The position numbers and the translations under genes are program-made. A stretch of 46,539 nucleotides of DNA from Streptomyces soli (GTDB lineage Bacteria > Actinomycetota > Actinomycetes > Streptomycetales > Streptomycetaceae), in contig NZ_RJVR01000279.1 of assembly GCF_003999195.1 (NCBI RefSeq), forward strand, positions 1 to 46,539. The letters are read 5' to 3'. Of the stretch, positions 1-8,257 are shown one piece after another. The notes beneath the pieces are model-generated. The model saw only the letters and a list, made by a program, of their open reading frames with translations. It ran no database searches and was not told the DNA's origin. Each line of letters begins with the position of its first letter. Position 1 is the stretch's first letter.

Positions 1-213
1 GCTGATATGCCGCACCGCCAGCGCCCCGAAGCCCGTCGACACCCCGTAGACCGGCTCCGGCTTCGCCGCCAGCGCCTCGATCACCTCCCGCGCTGCCCCG
101 ATCCCGGCCAGCGCCTCCGCCGACAGCTCCACGCGCGCGTTACCCCGCGCCACCGCCAGCACATCCTCCGCGGCGACCCCGCCGGCCCCGATGACCACGT
201 TATGCATATCCAT
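1..213 (-). CDS. hutH: Histidine ammonia-lyase, N-terminal 71 residues (cut by window edge)
   Basis: The product would deaminate L-histidine to trans-urocanate and ammonia, the first step of histidine use, in the cytoplasm. Only the first 71 residues are inside the window. They begin MDMHNVVIGAGG and include ARGNARVELS and PVYGVSTGFGAL. The second stretch is the conserved N-terminal signature of the HAL/PAL family that packs near the active site. The Ala-Ser-Gly triad that forms the MIO cofactor lies beyond the edge and cannot be checked. The ATG at 213 is preceded by AAGGTG about 8 nt upstream; another in-frame ATG lies two codons in. It lies 91 bp downstream of the GGDEF gene on the same strand. 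Identification rests on strong family resemblance of a short fragment. Confidence 0.88.
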   Translation of the reverse strand, partial: MDMHNVVIGAGGVAAEDVLAVARGNARVELSAEALAGIGAAREVIEALAAKPEPVYGVSTGFGALAVRHIS

Positions 214-304
214 ATTCACGCACCTTAGGCACTGAATCGCGAGCTGTCACCTCTTTGAGCCGGGGCGCAGAGGTACGGGGCACAGCCCCAGGAATGACCA
301 ACCT

Positions 305-1444
305 CTAGTCACGTCCCCGGAACCGGCGCCGCTCGTTCTCCCGCGCGGGCGGCTCGTCAGCCAGCCGTACGACCGGATCCTCCGGCGCCCCCACCCCCGC
401 CACGACCGGCCGGTCCGACCGCAGCGCCTTCGCCCGGTACTGCGCCGCGTCCGCCAGCCGGAAGAGCCGCCGCCCCGACGTCACCGGCCCGATATCGGCA
501 TCCGTAGAAGCAACGCCCACCGCGACCCCATCCCCCAGCCCCAGCCACTTCGCCCGGTCGCACAGCTCCTCCGCCGCCCGCACCACCTCCGCCGCCTTGT
601 GGCCCACCGCCAGCAGACAGAACTCGTCCCCGCCCAGCCGCGCCACCAGACTCTCCGGAAGCTCCGCCCCGCACAGCGACAGCACCGACCCGAACCCCAC
701 CAGCAACCGGTCCCCGACCGCATGCCCGAGCTCGTCATTCACCCTCTTCAGCCCGTTCAGGTCGCACACCACCAAACTGACCGCCGTCCCCTCCTCCCGG
801 TGCCGCTCAATGGCCGCCTCCAGCCGCGCATCCACCGCCCGCCGGTTCGCCAGCCCCGTCAACGGGTCCGTAAAGGCGAGCCTCCGTACCTCCGCCAGCC
901 GCTCCGTCTGCGCGATCCCGGCCGCGATCAGCGCCGCCAGCACCGTGGCGAACTCCGCGTCCGCCTTGTCGAACACCGGCTGTCCCCCAGCCCGGGCGAC
1001 ATACAGCTCACCCCACGCCAACCCGTGCAGCAGGATCGGTGCCACCACACACGACGACCGCCCCCGCCGCCGCAACGCGGCCACCCGCTGATGGCAGTAC
1101 GCCCCCTCATCGGCCGGCCCGTCCGCCGTCTCGACCCAGGCATGCGGCTCGCCGCCCTCCGTCCACCGGCCGTGCAGGAACTCCACGATCTCCGGGAAAT
1201 CCGCGACGGAGTACACCTCATTCCTCGGCTGCGGCTCCTCCCCCTCCGCCAGCTCCCCGTCATTGACCAGCACCCGCAGCCGCCCCCGGTCCCGCTCCCA
1301 CCGCGACACCGCCGACATCGACCCGCCCAGCGCCACCCGCGCCGACGTCGCCGCCGCCGCCACCGCCTCCATCGGCGACCTCGCCGCCGCCACCGCCCGC
1401 GCAAGCTCAGCGACGGCCCGCAGCCGATCTCCCTCTCTTTTCAA
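305..1444 (-). CDS. GAF-GGDEF protein, probable diguanylate cyclase
   Basis: The predicted soluble 379-residue enzyme makes cyclic di-GMP from two GTP. A GAF-like region spans roughly residues 15-165. The GGDEF domain follows from the FTDPLTGLANRR start motif. The active-site GGDEF is intact at residues 271-275. The product-inhibition site RxxD, normally five residues before GGDEF, reads LPES, so allosteric I-site feedback is probably absent. The frame stays open upstream to 1699, but that part translates a dispersed repeat (R2) and looks non-coding. I therefore chose the TTG at 1444, which has GGAGG 11 nt upstream; the start is uncertain. Streptomyces c-di-GMP enzymes control development through BldD. 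GAF-GGDEF proteins of this type have been named Cdg, but I cannot assign the letter. Confidence 0.8.
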   Translation of the reverse strand: MKREGDRLRAVAELARAVAAARSPMEAVAAAATSARVALGGSMSAVSRWERDRGRLRVLVNDGELAEGEEPQPRNEVYSVADFPEIVEFLHGRWTEGGEPHAWVETADGPADEGAYCHQRVAALRRRGRSSCVVAPILLHGLAWGELYVARAGGQPVFDKADAEFATVLAALIAAGIAQTERLAEVRRLAFTDPLTGLANRRAVDARLEAAIERHREEGTAVSLVVCDLNGLKRVNDELGHAVGDRLLVGFGSVLSLCGAELPESLVARLGGDEFCLLAVGHKAAEVVRAAEELCDRAKWLGLGDGVAVGVASTDADIGPVTSGRRLFRLADAAQYRAKALRSDRPVVAGVGAPEDPVVRLADEPPARENERRRFRGRD

Positions 1445-1529
1445 GGCTCGGTTCGCCTCCGTTTCGCTCAGCCAGTGCCGACGGTCGATCGTGCTCGACT
1501 GCTCGTTCCCCGCAGTCTCCGCGCGTTCT

Positions 1530-1660
1530 CTCCCCCAGCGCTTCCGCTGGGTGGGGGTCCCACCCGGCCGAAGGCTGGTGGGGGTCCCCCCGGACGGAGT
1601 CTGGGGGAGAGTGCCCCCATTTCGACAGCAGCCGCTCCACTTCGGCTCACTCGCCGACCC
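1530..1660 (+). repeat. Dispersed repeat R2, copy 1
   Basis: This is a GC-rich palindrome-containing block: GGGTGGGGGTCCCACCCGG, then GGCTGGTGGGGGTCCCCCC, then GAGTGCCCCCATTTCGACAG and a tail with CTTCGGCTCACTCGCC. The same series recurs at 16399-16496. A short companion motif (GGCTCGGTTCGCCTCCG) lies beside both copies, at 1445-1461 here. This copy lies immediately upstream of the GGDEF gene. It could be a hairpin-forming REP-like element or part of the 5' leader. Confidence 0.6.
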
Positions 1661-1839
1661 GCCACCGCAGATCCGCGCCGGCCGTCGACCGTCAAGCACG
1701 CACCTCAGGCTTACTCCCCGCGCGGGGCGTTTGCACCATTTTGAACCACCGCCCCGCTATAGGCACGCGGCACGCGGCCACCCCCCATTCCCCCGGCCAC
1801 TCGGGCGCGCTCCATCCGGCCCAGCAGAACGGCTGCGCC

Positions 1840-1953
1840 GCAGCCAACGACGGCGGGGAAGTCCGGGCAGCACCCACCCACCCGGCAGCCAACAACGGCA
1901 CGACCGAGGCAGCACCCACCCACCCGCCAGCCAACAACGGCGGGGAGGTCCGG
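1840..1953 (+). repeat. Tandem 42-bp repeat beside R1 copy A
   Basis: Two units begin at 1867 and 1909 with GCAGCACCCACCCACCC and continue with a CAGCCAACAACGGC core. A partial unit with the same CAGCCAACGACGGC core precedes them at 1840-1866. The array ends inside the conserved left flank of the R1 element. No coding role is visible. The rest of the 1445-2093 gap holds only R2, this array and R1. Confidence 0.6.
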
Positions 1954-2083
1954 GGTCGCAGGGGTGGGGGTTCTGGACGCTCCGCATATTTGTGTGCGGC
2001 ATGCCGGGTGAGGCAGCGGGGGCCCGTCACGCACGTAAATATGTCGGTCCAGGACCCCCAGCCCCGGAGGCCCCGGACCGGCA
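1941..2083 (+). repeat. R1 element, copy A (plus orientation)
   Basis: The core is 1969-2056. The left arm runs GGTTCTGGACGCTCCG then CATATTTGTGTGCG; the right arm runs CGCACGTAAATATG then TCGGTCCAGGACC. The inner arms form 14 contiguous pairs if two adjacent G-U type pairs are allowed. The outer arms form about 10 pairs, extended by GGGT/ACCC and GGGG/CCCC. The apex contains TGCC-GGGTGA-GGCA, a small inner hairpin. Short AT-rich stretches stand out in a very GC-rich background. It lies 11 bp beyond the 3' end of the enoyl-CoA hydratase gene. Other copies are at 7108, 19405 and 34923. Confidence 0.75.
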
Positions 2084-2093
2084 CCGGCGCCGG

Positions 2094-2912
2094 CTACTCC
2101 CCCGGCCACACAGGCGCACGCCGCTCATTGAACGCCGCCACACCCTCCGCCCGGTCCCCGGAGAACGCCGTCGTCCGCCACGCCGCGTCCTCGATCTCCA
2201 GCCCCGCCCGCAAATCCACACCCTGCCCCAACCGCAGCGCCCGCTTCGCCGCCCGCAGCCCCACCGGCGAGTTCGCCGCGATCCGGCCGGCCAGCGCCAG
2301 CGCCTCCGTACGGTCCGCGCCCTCCTCCGCCACCACGTCCACCAGCCCCAACCCCAGAGCCTCCGCAGCAGAAACCCGCCGCCCCGTAAAGATCAGCTCC
2401 GCCGCCCGCGCCGACCCCACCCTCCGCGGCAGCAACTGCGTCCCGCCCCCACCCGGGATCACCCCGACCGTCACCTCCGGCAGCCCCACCACCGCCGTCG
2501 CGTCAGCCACGATCACGTCGCACGCAAGCGCCAGTTCATAGCCGCCGCCCAGCGCAAAGCCGTGCACAGCCGCCACCGTCGGCATCGGCAGCTCGAGCAC
2601 CCCCGTGTACGCCGCCCGGGCATAGGGGCGCTGCCGCGCCAAGTCAGCCTCGGTAAAGGAATTCCGCTCCTTCAAATCGGCACCCACACAAAACGCCCGC
2701 TCATGCGTGGAGCTCAGCACCACCGCGCTCACACCACGATCGCCCGCCAGGGCCGCGCACGCCTCCCCGATAGCCCGCGCCATCGCCGTCGACACGGCAT
2801 TCATCGCCTTCGGACGGTCCAGGACCAGCTCCGCCACCCGCCCGTGCTCCCCGTGGCTCCGCACCGCCACGAACTCACCGAACCGCTGCTCCGACACCCG
2901 CTGCTCCGACAT
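2094..2912 (-). CDS. Enoyl-CoA hydratase/isomerase family protein
   Basis: This 272-residue cytoplasmic crotonase-fold protein would hydrate a 2-enoyl-CoA or catalyse a related acyl-CoA reaction. The oxyanion-hole segment AFCVGADL is at residues 74-81 and GFALGGG at 118-124. Both catalytic glutamates of true hydratases have counterparts: E146 in LPEVTVG and E172 in AAELIFTG. This supports hydratase rather than isomerase activity. The ATG at 2912 has GGAGG 11 nt upstream; the N-terminus repeats SEQR. The gene lies between the adenylate cyclase and R1 copy A. Its substrate cannot be read from sequence. Nearby acyl-CoA carboxylase genes are compatible with fatty acid or branched-chain amino acid breakdown. 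Confidence 0.88.
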   Translation of the reverse strand: MSEQRVSEQRFGEFVAVRSHGEHGRVAELVLDRPKAMNAVSTAMARAIGEACAALAGDRGVSAVVLSSTHERAFCVGADLKERNSFTEADLARQRPYARAAYTGVLELPMPTVAAVHGFALGGGYELALACDVIVADATAVVGLPEVTVGVIPGGGGTQLLPRRVGSARAAELIFTGRRVSAAEALGLGLVDVVAEEGADRTEALALAGRIAANSPVGLRAAKRALRLGQGVDLRAGLEIEDAAWRTTAFSGDRAEGVAAFNERRAPVWPGE

Positions 2913-2974
2913 CCGCCGCCCATCCTCCGGGGTTGGTTAACGACCGTGAACCACGAACCACGGTCATCGTAGAG

Positions 2975-4180
2975 TCAGCCTCGGCGGGACAGGAGCCAGG
3001 GTTCGACGACGCCGAGCCCACGCACCGGGCGGCGCCACATCGGCTGGAGGGCGAAGCGGTACTTGTCCTCGGAGCCGGCCTCCACGTCGACCTCCGACAC
3101 AGGCGCGTCGCCGCTCTCACCGAGCGCCTGCGCCAGCTCACCGTCGACCAGGACGGCATCCCGGGGCGCTATCGACGTCAGCCGGCTCGCAAGGTTCACA
3201 GTCGTCCCGAAGACGTCGCCCATCCTCGTCGTGACCGTGCCGAAGGCCATACCCACCCGGAGGGCCGGCATCGTCTCGTCACCGGTCATCGTCTCGATGA
3301 GCCGCAGCCCGATCTCCGCTGCCGTGCCGGGATCATCGGCCACGAACAGAATCTCGTCGCCAAGAGTCTTGATCAGCCGGCCCCCGTGGGCGTGCACCTG
3401 GTCGGCGGCCGTGGTCTCGAAGGCCTCGACGAGCTCGCCGAGTTCCTCCTCCTCCAGCCGCCGCGTGAGGCGCGTAAAGCCCACCAGGTCGGCGAAGCCG
3501 ACCGCGAGGCGGCGGTCCACCGCCTCCTCGTCGTCGGACCGTACGACGCGGCTGGTCGACGCCGCGAGCTGGCGCCGCCAGACGTACGTCAGGAATTCCT
3601 CAAGCTCGGGGAGCAGCAGCTCGACCAGGGGATAGGCGACCTCCGCGCGGGTCATACCGGGCTCGGGCGGCTCGGTCAGTTCCTCAAGGAAGGAGTCGGT
3701 CTGCCATTCGGCGAGCCGGGCCGTGGTCTGCCCGGTGGAACGAGCCACCTGGATGGCGGTCGGCTCGTTGAGCAGCCCGGCCTCGACGAGACCCGCCAGC
3801 CGCCGCAGGGCGAGAACGTCGGCCTCGGTGAGCGCCTTGGCCTGGCCGATGTCGGCGAAGCCCATGGCACGCCAGAAGCGGGCAGCGAGGTCCATGGAGA
3901 CGCCGGCACTGCGGGCGGCCTGAAAGGGGGTGTATTTGCGCTCGGCGCCGAGAATGAGCTGTTCCAGCTGCAGAGCGATGGGGTCCTCGCCGTCGACATC
4001 GACGTCCTCGAGCGCGTCCTCGGCAACGTCGTCGCGGGAATCCTCGGCAACGTCCTCGGCAACGTCCTCGAGGGCGTCCTCGGCGACGCGCTCGTCGGCG
4101 CCGTCCGGCCCATCCGGCTCGCCCGGCACCGCCGGCTCTTCGCCGTGCGGCGGGGGGTTGCTCGCGTCGTCCACGGTCAC
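2975..4180 (-). CDS. cya: Class III adenylate cyclase
   Basis: The 401-residue protein makes cAMP from ATP. A strongly acidic, repetitive N-terminus (residues 30-66, many ED pairs) precedes a helical region. The catalytic domain starts near residue 222. Metal-binding aspartates are D231 (GFADLVGFT) and D275 (KTLGDEILF). Adenine recognition matches K271 and D322 (GDVFG). The transition-state pair is N329 and R333 (TTVNLASR). All key residues are present, so it should be active. No transmembrane segment is visible. The GTG at 4180 has a purine-rich AGGGGG upstream. In S. coelicolor the single cya product affects germination and development, and its chromosomal neighbours match those here. Confidence 0.92.
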   Translation of the reverse strand: MTVDDASNPPPHGEEPAVPGEPDGPDGADERVAEDALEDVAEDVAEDSRDDVAEDALEDVDVDGEDPIALQLEQLILGAERKYTPFQAARSAGVSMDLAARFWRAMGFADIGQAKALTEADVLALRRLAGLVEAGLLNEPTAIQVARSTGQTTARLAEWQTDSFLEELTEPPEPGMTRAEVAYPLVELLLPELEEFLTYVWRRQLAASTSRVVRSDDEEAVDRRLAVGFADLVGFTRLTRRLEEEELGELVEAFETTAADQVHAHGGRLIKTLGDEILFVADDPGTAAEIGLRLIETMTGDETMPALRVGMAFGTVTTRMGDVFGTTVNLASRLTSIAPRDAVLVDGELAQALGESGDAPVSEVDVEAGSEDKYRFALQPMWRRPVRGLGVVEPWLLSRRG

Positions 4181-4291
4181 CGCCCGCCCCCTCTTCGGTC
4201 CCTGCGCGTGCGCACTGCCCTTCCGATCACTGGGTCGGCTGCCGCCTCAACAATACGGCAGGTGTGCTGTAGCTCACTCTCGCACAGCGGC

Positions 4292-5131
4292 CTATGCGGC
4301 CCTCACATGTACGACGTCGCCGGCACCGACCGGCCGCTCCTCGCCGTCCTCCGTCGCGATGACCAGCCGCCCGTCGTCGTCGAGGGCCACCGCCGTCCCC
4401 GTCACGGCCTCGCCGCCCGGCAGCTCGGCCCGTACGGGCCGCCCGAGCGTCGCGCACCCGGCCGCGTACACCTGGCGGAGCCGGCAGGCGTCGGAGTCAC
4501 CGCGGACGGCACGCCACTCGGCGTACCACTCGGCCAGGGACCGCAGCACCGCCCGCAGCAGCGGGTCTCGGTCCGTTCCCTTGGCGCCGGCGAGGGCCAG
4601 CGATCCGGCGGCCGGCACCGGCAGCTCGTCCTCGCGGAGCGTGACGTTGAGGCCGATGCCGATGACGACGCCGTCGTCGCCGACCCGCTCGGCGAGGATG
4701 CCGCCGGTCTTGCGCTCCTCGCCGTCGATCGTCACCAGCAGGTCGTTGGGCCATTTGAGGCCCGTGTCGACGCCCCCGGCCCGCGCCAGCGCTGTGGCGG
4801 TCGCCACCCCGGCCAGCAGCGGCAGCCAGCCCCAGCGCCGTACCGGCACCTCGGACGGCCGAAGGAGTACGGAGAAGAAGAGCCCGGAGCGCGGCGGCGC
4901 CGTCCACTGCCGGTCCAGGCGGCCGCGCCCCGCGGTCTGTTCCTCGGCGACGAGCACGGTGCCCTCGGGAGCCCCGGCCCTGGCACGGGCGGCGAGGTCG
5001 GAGTTGGTCGAGCCTGTGGAGTCGACGACGTCCAAGGCGGTCCACAGGCCGCCGGGAGTGACGATCGCGCGCTTCAGCGCCGCCGCCTTGAGCGGCGGCC
5101 GGTCCAGGTCGGACCAGCGGTTTGAGGTCAT
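4292..5131 (-). CDS. birA: Biotin--[acetyl-CoA-carboxylase] ligase
   Basis: This 279-residue ligase would activate biotin as biotinyl-AMP and attach it to the lysine of a carboxylase biotin domain. The biotin and ATP motif GRGRLDRQW is at residues 68-76, KWPNDLL begins at 126, and [10 protein letters not shown] follows. A C-terminal SH3-like domain is present. No DNA-binding helix-turn-helix precedes the catalytic core, so this is the monofunctional type and not a repressor. I chose the ATG at 5131 ([10 protein letters not shown]); upstream codons lack family resemblance. It is divergent from pccB across 129 bp. The biotinylated alpha subunit at 9076 is a likely substrate. Confidence 0.92.
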   Translation of the reverse strand: MTSNRWSDLDRPPLKAAALKRAIVTPGGLWTALDVVDSTGSTNSDLAARARAGAPEGTVLVAEEQTAGRGRLDRQWTAPPRSGLFFSVLLRPSEVPVRRWGWLPLLAGVATATALARAGGVDTGLKWPNDLLVTIDGEERKTGGILAERVGDDGVVIGIGLNVTLREDELPVPAAGSLALAGAKGTDRDPLLRAVLRSLAEWYAEWRAVRGDSDACRLRQVYAAGCATLGRPVRAELPGGEAVTGTAVALDDDGRLVIATEDGEERPVGAGDVVHVRAA

Positions 5132-5260
5132 GTGCACCACCCTATGAGCGGGAGTGTGTCGAACGCCGCAGTGCTCGCGCAGCAGCCACGCGGTTACGCT
5201 ACGAAACAGAGTTACTCGCCAGTCAAATGCGACCCGACGAGAGCAGGAGAGCCGCCTCCC
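5132..5260. promoter_or_regulatory. Divergent birA/pccB promoter region
   Basis: This 129-bp gap separates two divergent starts and must hold both promoters. Toward pccB, TACGCT (near 5195) is a possible -10 hexamer. AGCAGGAGA just before the pccB ATG supplies the ribosome binding site. No clear palindromic operator is seen. Confidence 0.4.
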
Positions 5261-6841
5261 ATGGCCGAGCCGGAGATCGACATCCACACCACCGCGGGCA
5301 AGCTCGCGGATCTGCGCCGCCGCACCGAGGAGGCGACCCATGCCGGCTCCGCCCGCGCGGTGGAGAAGCAACACGCCAAGGGCAAACTAACCGCCCGAGA
5401 GCGGATCGAACTGCTCCTGGACGAGGGTTCCTTCACCGAACTGGACGAACTGGCCCGGCACCGTTCCACCAATTTCGGCCTCGAGAAGGTCCGCCCGTAC
5501 GGTGACGGCGTCGTCACCGGCTACGGCACGGTCGACGGCCGCCCGGTGGCGGTCTTCTCGCAGGACTTCACCGTCTTCGGCGGGGCGCTGGGCGAGGTCT
5601 ACGGCCAGAAGATCGTCAAGGTCATGGACTGGGCCCTCAAGAACGGCTGCCCGGTCATCGGCATCAACGACTCCGGCGGCGCCCGCATCCAGGAGGGCGT
5701 CAGCGCGCTCGGCCTGTACGGCGAGATCTTCCGCCGCAACACGCACGCGTCCGGTGTCATCCCGCAGATCTCGCTGATCGTCGGGCCGTGCGCCGGCGGC
5801 GCGGTCTACTCGCCGGCCATCACGGACTTCGTGGTGATGGTCGACCAGACTTCGCACATGTTCATCACCGGGCCCGACGTCATCAAGACCGTGACTGGTG
5901 AGGACGTCGGCTTCGAGGAGCTGGGCGGCGCCCGCGCGCACAACACCGTCTCCGGCAACGCGCACCACATGGCGGGCGACGAGAAGGACGCCATCGAGTA
6001 CGTCAAGGCGCTGCTGTCGTATCTGCCGAGCAACAACCTCGAGGAGGCCCCGGCGTATCCGGCCGAGGCCGACCTGGAGCCGGACCCGGAGCTGGACACC
6101 CTCATCCCGGACTCCGCCAACCAGCCCTACGACATGCACAAGGTCATCGAGCATGTCCTGGACGACGGTGAATTCCTTGAGACCCAGGGCCTGTTCGCGC
6201 CGAACATCCTCACCGGCTTCGGCCGCATCGAGGGCCGCCCGGTCGGCGTCGTCGCCAACCAGCCCATGCAGTTCGCGGGCTGCCTGGACATCGGCGCGAG
6301 CGAGAAGGCCGCGCGGTTCGTGCGGACCTGCGACAGCTTCAATGTTCCGGTGATCACTTTTGTCGACGTGCCGGGTTTTCTGCCGGGCGTCGACCAGGAG
6401 CACACCGGCATCATCCGGCGCGGGGCCAAGCTGATCTACGCGTACGCGGAGGCCACGGTTCCGCTGATCACCGTGATCACGCGGAAGGCCTTCGGCGGGG
6501 CGTACGACGTCATGGGCTCCAAGCACCTGGGTGCCGACCTGAACCTGGCCTGGCCGACCGCGCAGATCGCCGTCATGGGCGCCCAGGGCGCGGTCAACAT
6601 CCTGCACCGCCGGACGCTGGCGGAGGCGACCACTCCGGAGGAAACCGAGGCGCTGCGCGCCCAGCTCATCGCGGACTACGAGGACACCCTGCTCAACCCG
6701 TATATCGCGGCCGAGCGCGGGTACATCGACGCGGTGATCGTGCCGTCGGAGACTCGGGGGCATCTGGTCAAGGCGTTGCGGACGCTGCGGAACAAGCGGG
6801 AGAGTCTGCCGCCGAAGAAGCACGGCAACATTCCGCTCTGA
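5261..6841 (+). CDS. pccB: Propionyl-CoA carboxylase beta subunit (carboxyltransferase)
   Basis: This 526-residue subunit transfers the carboxyl group from carboxybiotin to propionyl-CoA, giving methylmalonyl-CoA, a polyketide and odd-chain precursor. It has the two crotonase-like carboxyltransferase halves, with [12 protein letters not shown] in the N-half and [20 protein letters not shown] in the C-half. D416 in GGAYDVM corresponds to the residue that sets acyl-CoA choice: Asp in S. coelicolor PccB, Ile in AccB. This points to propionyl-CoA specificity. The ATG at 5261 follows AGGAGA. pccE follows after 32 bp and the alpha subunit is at 9076, so most of the complex is encoded within 6 kb. 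Confidence 0.95.
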   Translation: MAEPEIDIHTTAGKLADLRRRTEEATHAGSARAVEKQHAKGKLTARERIELLLDEGSFTELDELARHRSTNFGLEKVRPYGDGVVTGYGTVDGRPVAVFSQDFTVFGGALGEVYGQKIVKVMDWALKNGCPVIGINDSGGARIQEGVSALGLYGEIFRRNTHASGVIPQISLIVGPCAGGAVYSPAITDFVVMVDQTSHMFITGPDVIKTVTGEDVGFEELGGARAHNTVSGNAHHMAGDEKDAIEYVKALLSYLPSNNLEEAPAYPAEADLEPDPELDTLIPDSANQPYDMHKVIEHVLDDGEFLETQGLFAPNILTGFGRIEGRPVGVVANQPMQFAGCLDIGASEKAARFVRTCDSFNVPVITFVDVPGFLPGVDQEHTGIIRRGAKLIYAYAEATVPLITVITRKAFGGAYDVMGSKHLGADLNLAWPTAQIAVMGAQGAVNILHRRTLAEATTPEETEALRAQLIADYEDTLLNPYIAAERGYIDAVIVPSETRGHLVKALRTLRNKRESLPPKKHGNIPL

Positions 6842-6873
6842 GGTTGACTGAGGTTGAAGGAGCGTGCTCTGAC

Positions 6874-7086
6874 ATGGTCATAAAGGTCGAGCGGGGCAAC
6901 CCCACCCCCGAGGAGCTCGCGGCCGTCGTCGCCCTGGTCCAGGCGCGGGCCGCCGCCAGCGCCTCCGGCGCGCTTGACGGTGGCCCGCGCACCCAGGACG
7001 AATGGGCCGACCCGGCCCGCAACGTCCCCAGCCGCGCCCTGCGCCCCGGCGCCGGGGCCTGGCGGGCTACGTACTGGCCCCGCTGA
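6874..7086 (+). CDS. pccE: Acyl-CoA carboxylase epsilon subunit
   Basis: This small 70-residue protein starts MVIKVERGNPTPEELAAVVA and ends AWRATYWPR. Both ends are typical of actinobacterial carboxylase epsilon subunits, which bind the alpha/beta complex and raise its activity. The middle is alanine-rich and variable. GAAGGAG lies about 11 nt before the ATG. It lies directly after pccB and is probably co-transcribed. Its stop codon TGA is the first triplet of a TGACGGG tandem repeat. Confidence 0.9.
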   Translation: MVIKVERGNPTPEELAAVVALVQARAAASASGALDGGPRTQDEWADPARNVPSRALRPGAGAWRATYWPR

Positions 7087-7104
7087 CGGGTGACGGGTGA
7101 CGGG
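7084..7104 (+). repeat. TGACGGG three-fold tandem repeat at the pccE stop
   Basis: Three perfect copies of TGACGGG start on the pccE stop codon and lead into the left flank of R1 copy B. Slippage here would not change the protein, because the first TGA terminates translation. Confidence 0.75.
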
Positions 7105-7107
7105 TCG

Positions 7108-7248
7108 GTCCGGGGCCTCCGGGGCTGGAGGTCCTGGACCGACATATTTACGTGCGTGACGGGCCCACCGCTGCCTCACCCGGCATGCCGCACACAAATA
7201 TGCGGAGCGTCCAGAACCCCCACCCCTCCGACCCCGGACCTCCGGTCC
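7108..7248 (-). repeat. R1 element, copy B (minus orientation)
   Basis: The core is 7130-7218. Read on the minus strand it gives the same series as copy A: GGTTCTGGAC, GCTCCG, CATATTTGTGTGCG, a TGCC-GGGTGA-GGCA apex, CGCACGTAAATATG and GTCCAGGACC. It follows pccE on the opposite orientation, so a pccE read-through transcript would carry the complement, in which the wobble pairs become A-C mismatches. Confidence 0.75.
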
Positions 7249-7261
7249 GACTCCACGCCCA

Positions 7262-7430
7262 GGTGGGTTGGGGGCACACCGTCCGCCCTGTGAGTCCCCC
7301 CAGCCGACCCTGCCCTCCAGACCGAGTGGGATGGGGGCAGACCCTCCGCCCTGGGGGTCCCCCCGGCCGACCCTGCCCTCCAGACCGAGTGGGATGGGGG
7401 CAGACCCTCCGCCTTGGGGTCCCCCCGGAA
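7262..7430 (+). repeat. Tandem 62-63-bp repeat array
   Basis: Two full units start at 7294 and 7357 with GTCCCCCC, followed by GCCGACCCTGCCCTCCAGAC and GAGTGGGATGGGGGCAGACC. A partial unit precedes them and another follows. The units differ by a few bases. The GGGGTCCCCCCGG centre is shared with the R2 repeat. No reading frame with protein-like composition covers it. Confidence 0.7.
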
Positions 7431-7436
7431 ATAGGG

Positions 7437-7466
7437 CCGCGCCTGAGTACCCGTACTCAGGCGCGG
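7437..7466. promoter_or_regulatory. Perfect 14-bp inverted repeat ahead of the small membrane protein
   Basis: CCGCGCCTGAGTAC and GTACTCAGGCGCGG are exact inverse complements separated by two bases. The site lies 28 bp before the ATG at 7495. The short symmetrical TGAGTAC-CC-GTACTCA core looks like a dimeric regulator site. Alternatively it is a terminator for the upstream operon, although no T-tract follows. Confidence 0.5.
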
Positions 7467-7494
7467 ACCGTTGTCCCGGCGGAACCTGGGACGC

Positions 7495-7626
7495 ATGTTG
7501 TGGTCGGATCCGCCCGAAGAGCCTCCGGAGGAGATGCGCCAGGCGCAGAGGATGATGCGCCGGGCGATCTGGCTCATCGCGCTGGCCATGCCGATCATCA
7601 TGTTCATTGCGGGATGGCACTTCTGA
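7495..7626 (+). CDS. Small single-span membrane protein, 43 residues (MmpB-like?)
   Basis: The frame starts [18 protein letters not shown], has a basic stretch MMRRA, then a hydrophobic segment from about residue 25 ([17 protein letters not shown]) and ends HF. An acidic cytoplasmic head, positive charges and one helix suggest an inner-membrane microprotein. The head resembles small Streptomyces proteins annotated as morphogenic membrane protein MmpB; I recall this from memory and it should be tested. It lies 23 bp before maf. GGAGG does not precede the ATG, so initiation may be weak or leaderless. The palindrome at 7437 may control it. Confidence 0.65.
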   Translation: MLWSDPPEEPPEEMRQAQRMMRRAIWLIALAMPIIMFIAGWHF

Positions 7627-7648
7627 CCGCTTCATTACGATGGCGGGC

Positions 7649-8257
7649 ATGACGACCAGCTCTGGCCCCCGCCCACTCGTGCTCGCCTCCGCGTCTCCTG
7701 CCCGGCTCGCGCTCCTCAGGAATGCGGGGCTCGCACCGAGGGTGATCGTCAGTGGGGTCGACGAGGACGCCATCAGTGCCCCGACACCGGGCGAGCTGGC
7801 CCGCGTGCTGGCGGAGGCGAAGGCGGAGGCGGTCGCCGGTCAGCTGGCCGGCGGGGAGCTGGTCGTGGGGTGTGACTCGGTGCTGGAGCTGGACGGCGAG
7901 GCGCTCGGGAAGCCGGCGGATGCGGAAGAGGCGATCGCTCGGTGGAAGTCGATGCGGGGGCGGGCGGGGGTGCTGCAGACGGGGCATTGCGTGATTGATG
8001 TCGCCGCCGGGGCGCGGGTGTCGGCCACGGCGTCGACGACCGTGCGGTTCGGGACGCCGGATGACGCGGAGGTTGCCGCGTATGTGGCCAGTGGCGAACC
8101 GCTGCATGTGGCGGGGGCCTTCACGCTGGATGGCCGGTCGGCGCCGTTCATCGAGGGCATTGAGGGCGACCACGGCAATGTCATCGGGCTGTCGCTGCCG
8201 CTGCTGCGGCGGTTGTTGGCCGACCTGGGGGTCCGGATCACGGACCTGTGGGTCTAG
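7649..8257 (+). CDS. maf: Maf-family nucleoside triphosphate pyrophosphatase
   Basis: The 202-residue cytoplasmic enzyme is expected to hydrolyse modified or surplus dTTP/UTP-like nucleotides to monophosphate and pyrophosphate. [14 protein letters not shown] near the N-terminus is the phosphate-binding SxSxxR motif. [16 protein letters not shown] carries the family's active-site acid and the KP signature. [17 protein letters not shown] is the conserved C-terminal segment. Length is normal. ATG 7640 (MAGMTTSSG) is an in-frame alternative start. Its TAG overlaps the stop of the convergent gene within a single CTAG. Confidence 0.9.
   Translation: MTTSSGPRPLVLASASPARLALLRNAGLAPRVIVSGVDEDAISAPTPGELARVLAEAKAEAVAGQLAGGELVVGCDSVLELDGEALGKPADAEEAIARWKSMRGRAGVLQTGHCVIDVAAGARVSATASTTVRFGTPDDAEVAAYVASGEPLHVAGAFTLDGRSAPFIEGIEGDHGNVIGLSLPLLRRLLADLGVRITDLWV

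Noticed and set aside
1445..1699. N-terminal extension of the GGDEF protein.
   Set aside because: The extension is the translation of dispersed repeat R2, lacks family resemblance and has no ribosome binding site at its ATG.
599..1744. Long open frames antisense to the GGDEF gene, and many similar ones over 500 codons opposite other genes (for example 2933-5125 and 16598-19498).
   Set aside because: High GC leaves few stop codons in antisense frames. The translations are Arg/Pro/Gly-rich without domains, and the opposite frames contain clear enzymes.
1741..2541. Open frames through R1 copies giving similar peptides (MPGEA..., MRSVQNPHP...).
   Set aside because: They are by-products of the repeated DNA. 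Frames differ between copies and there are no consistent starts.
7262..7430. CRISPR array at the 62-63-bp tandem repeats.
   Set aside because: Repeats are contiguous without unique spacers, and no cas genes are present.
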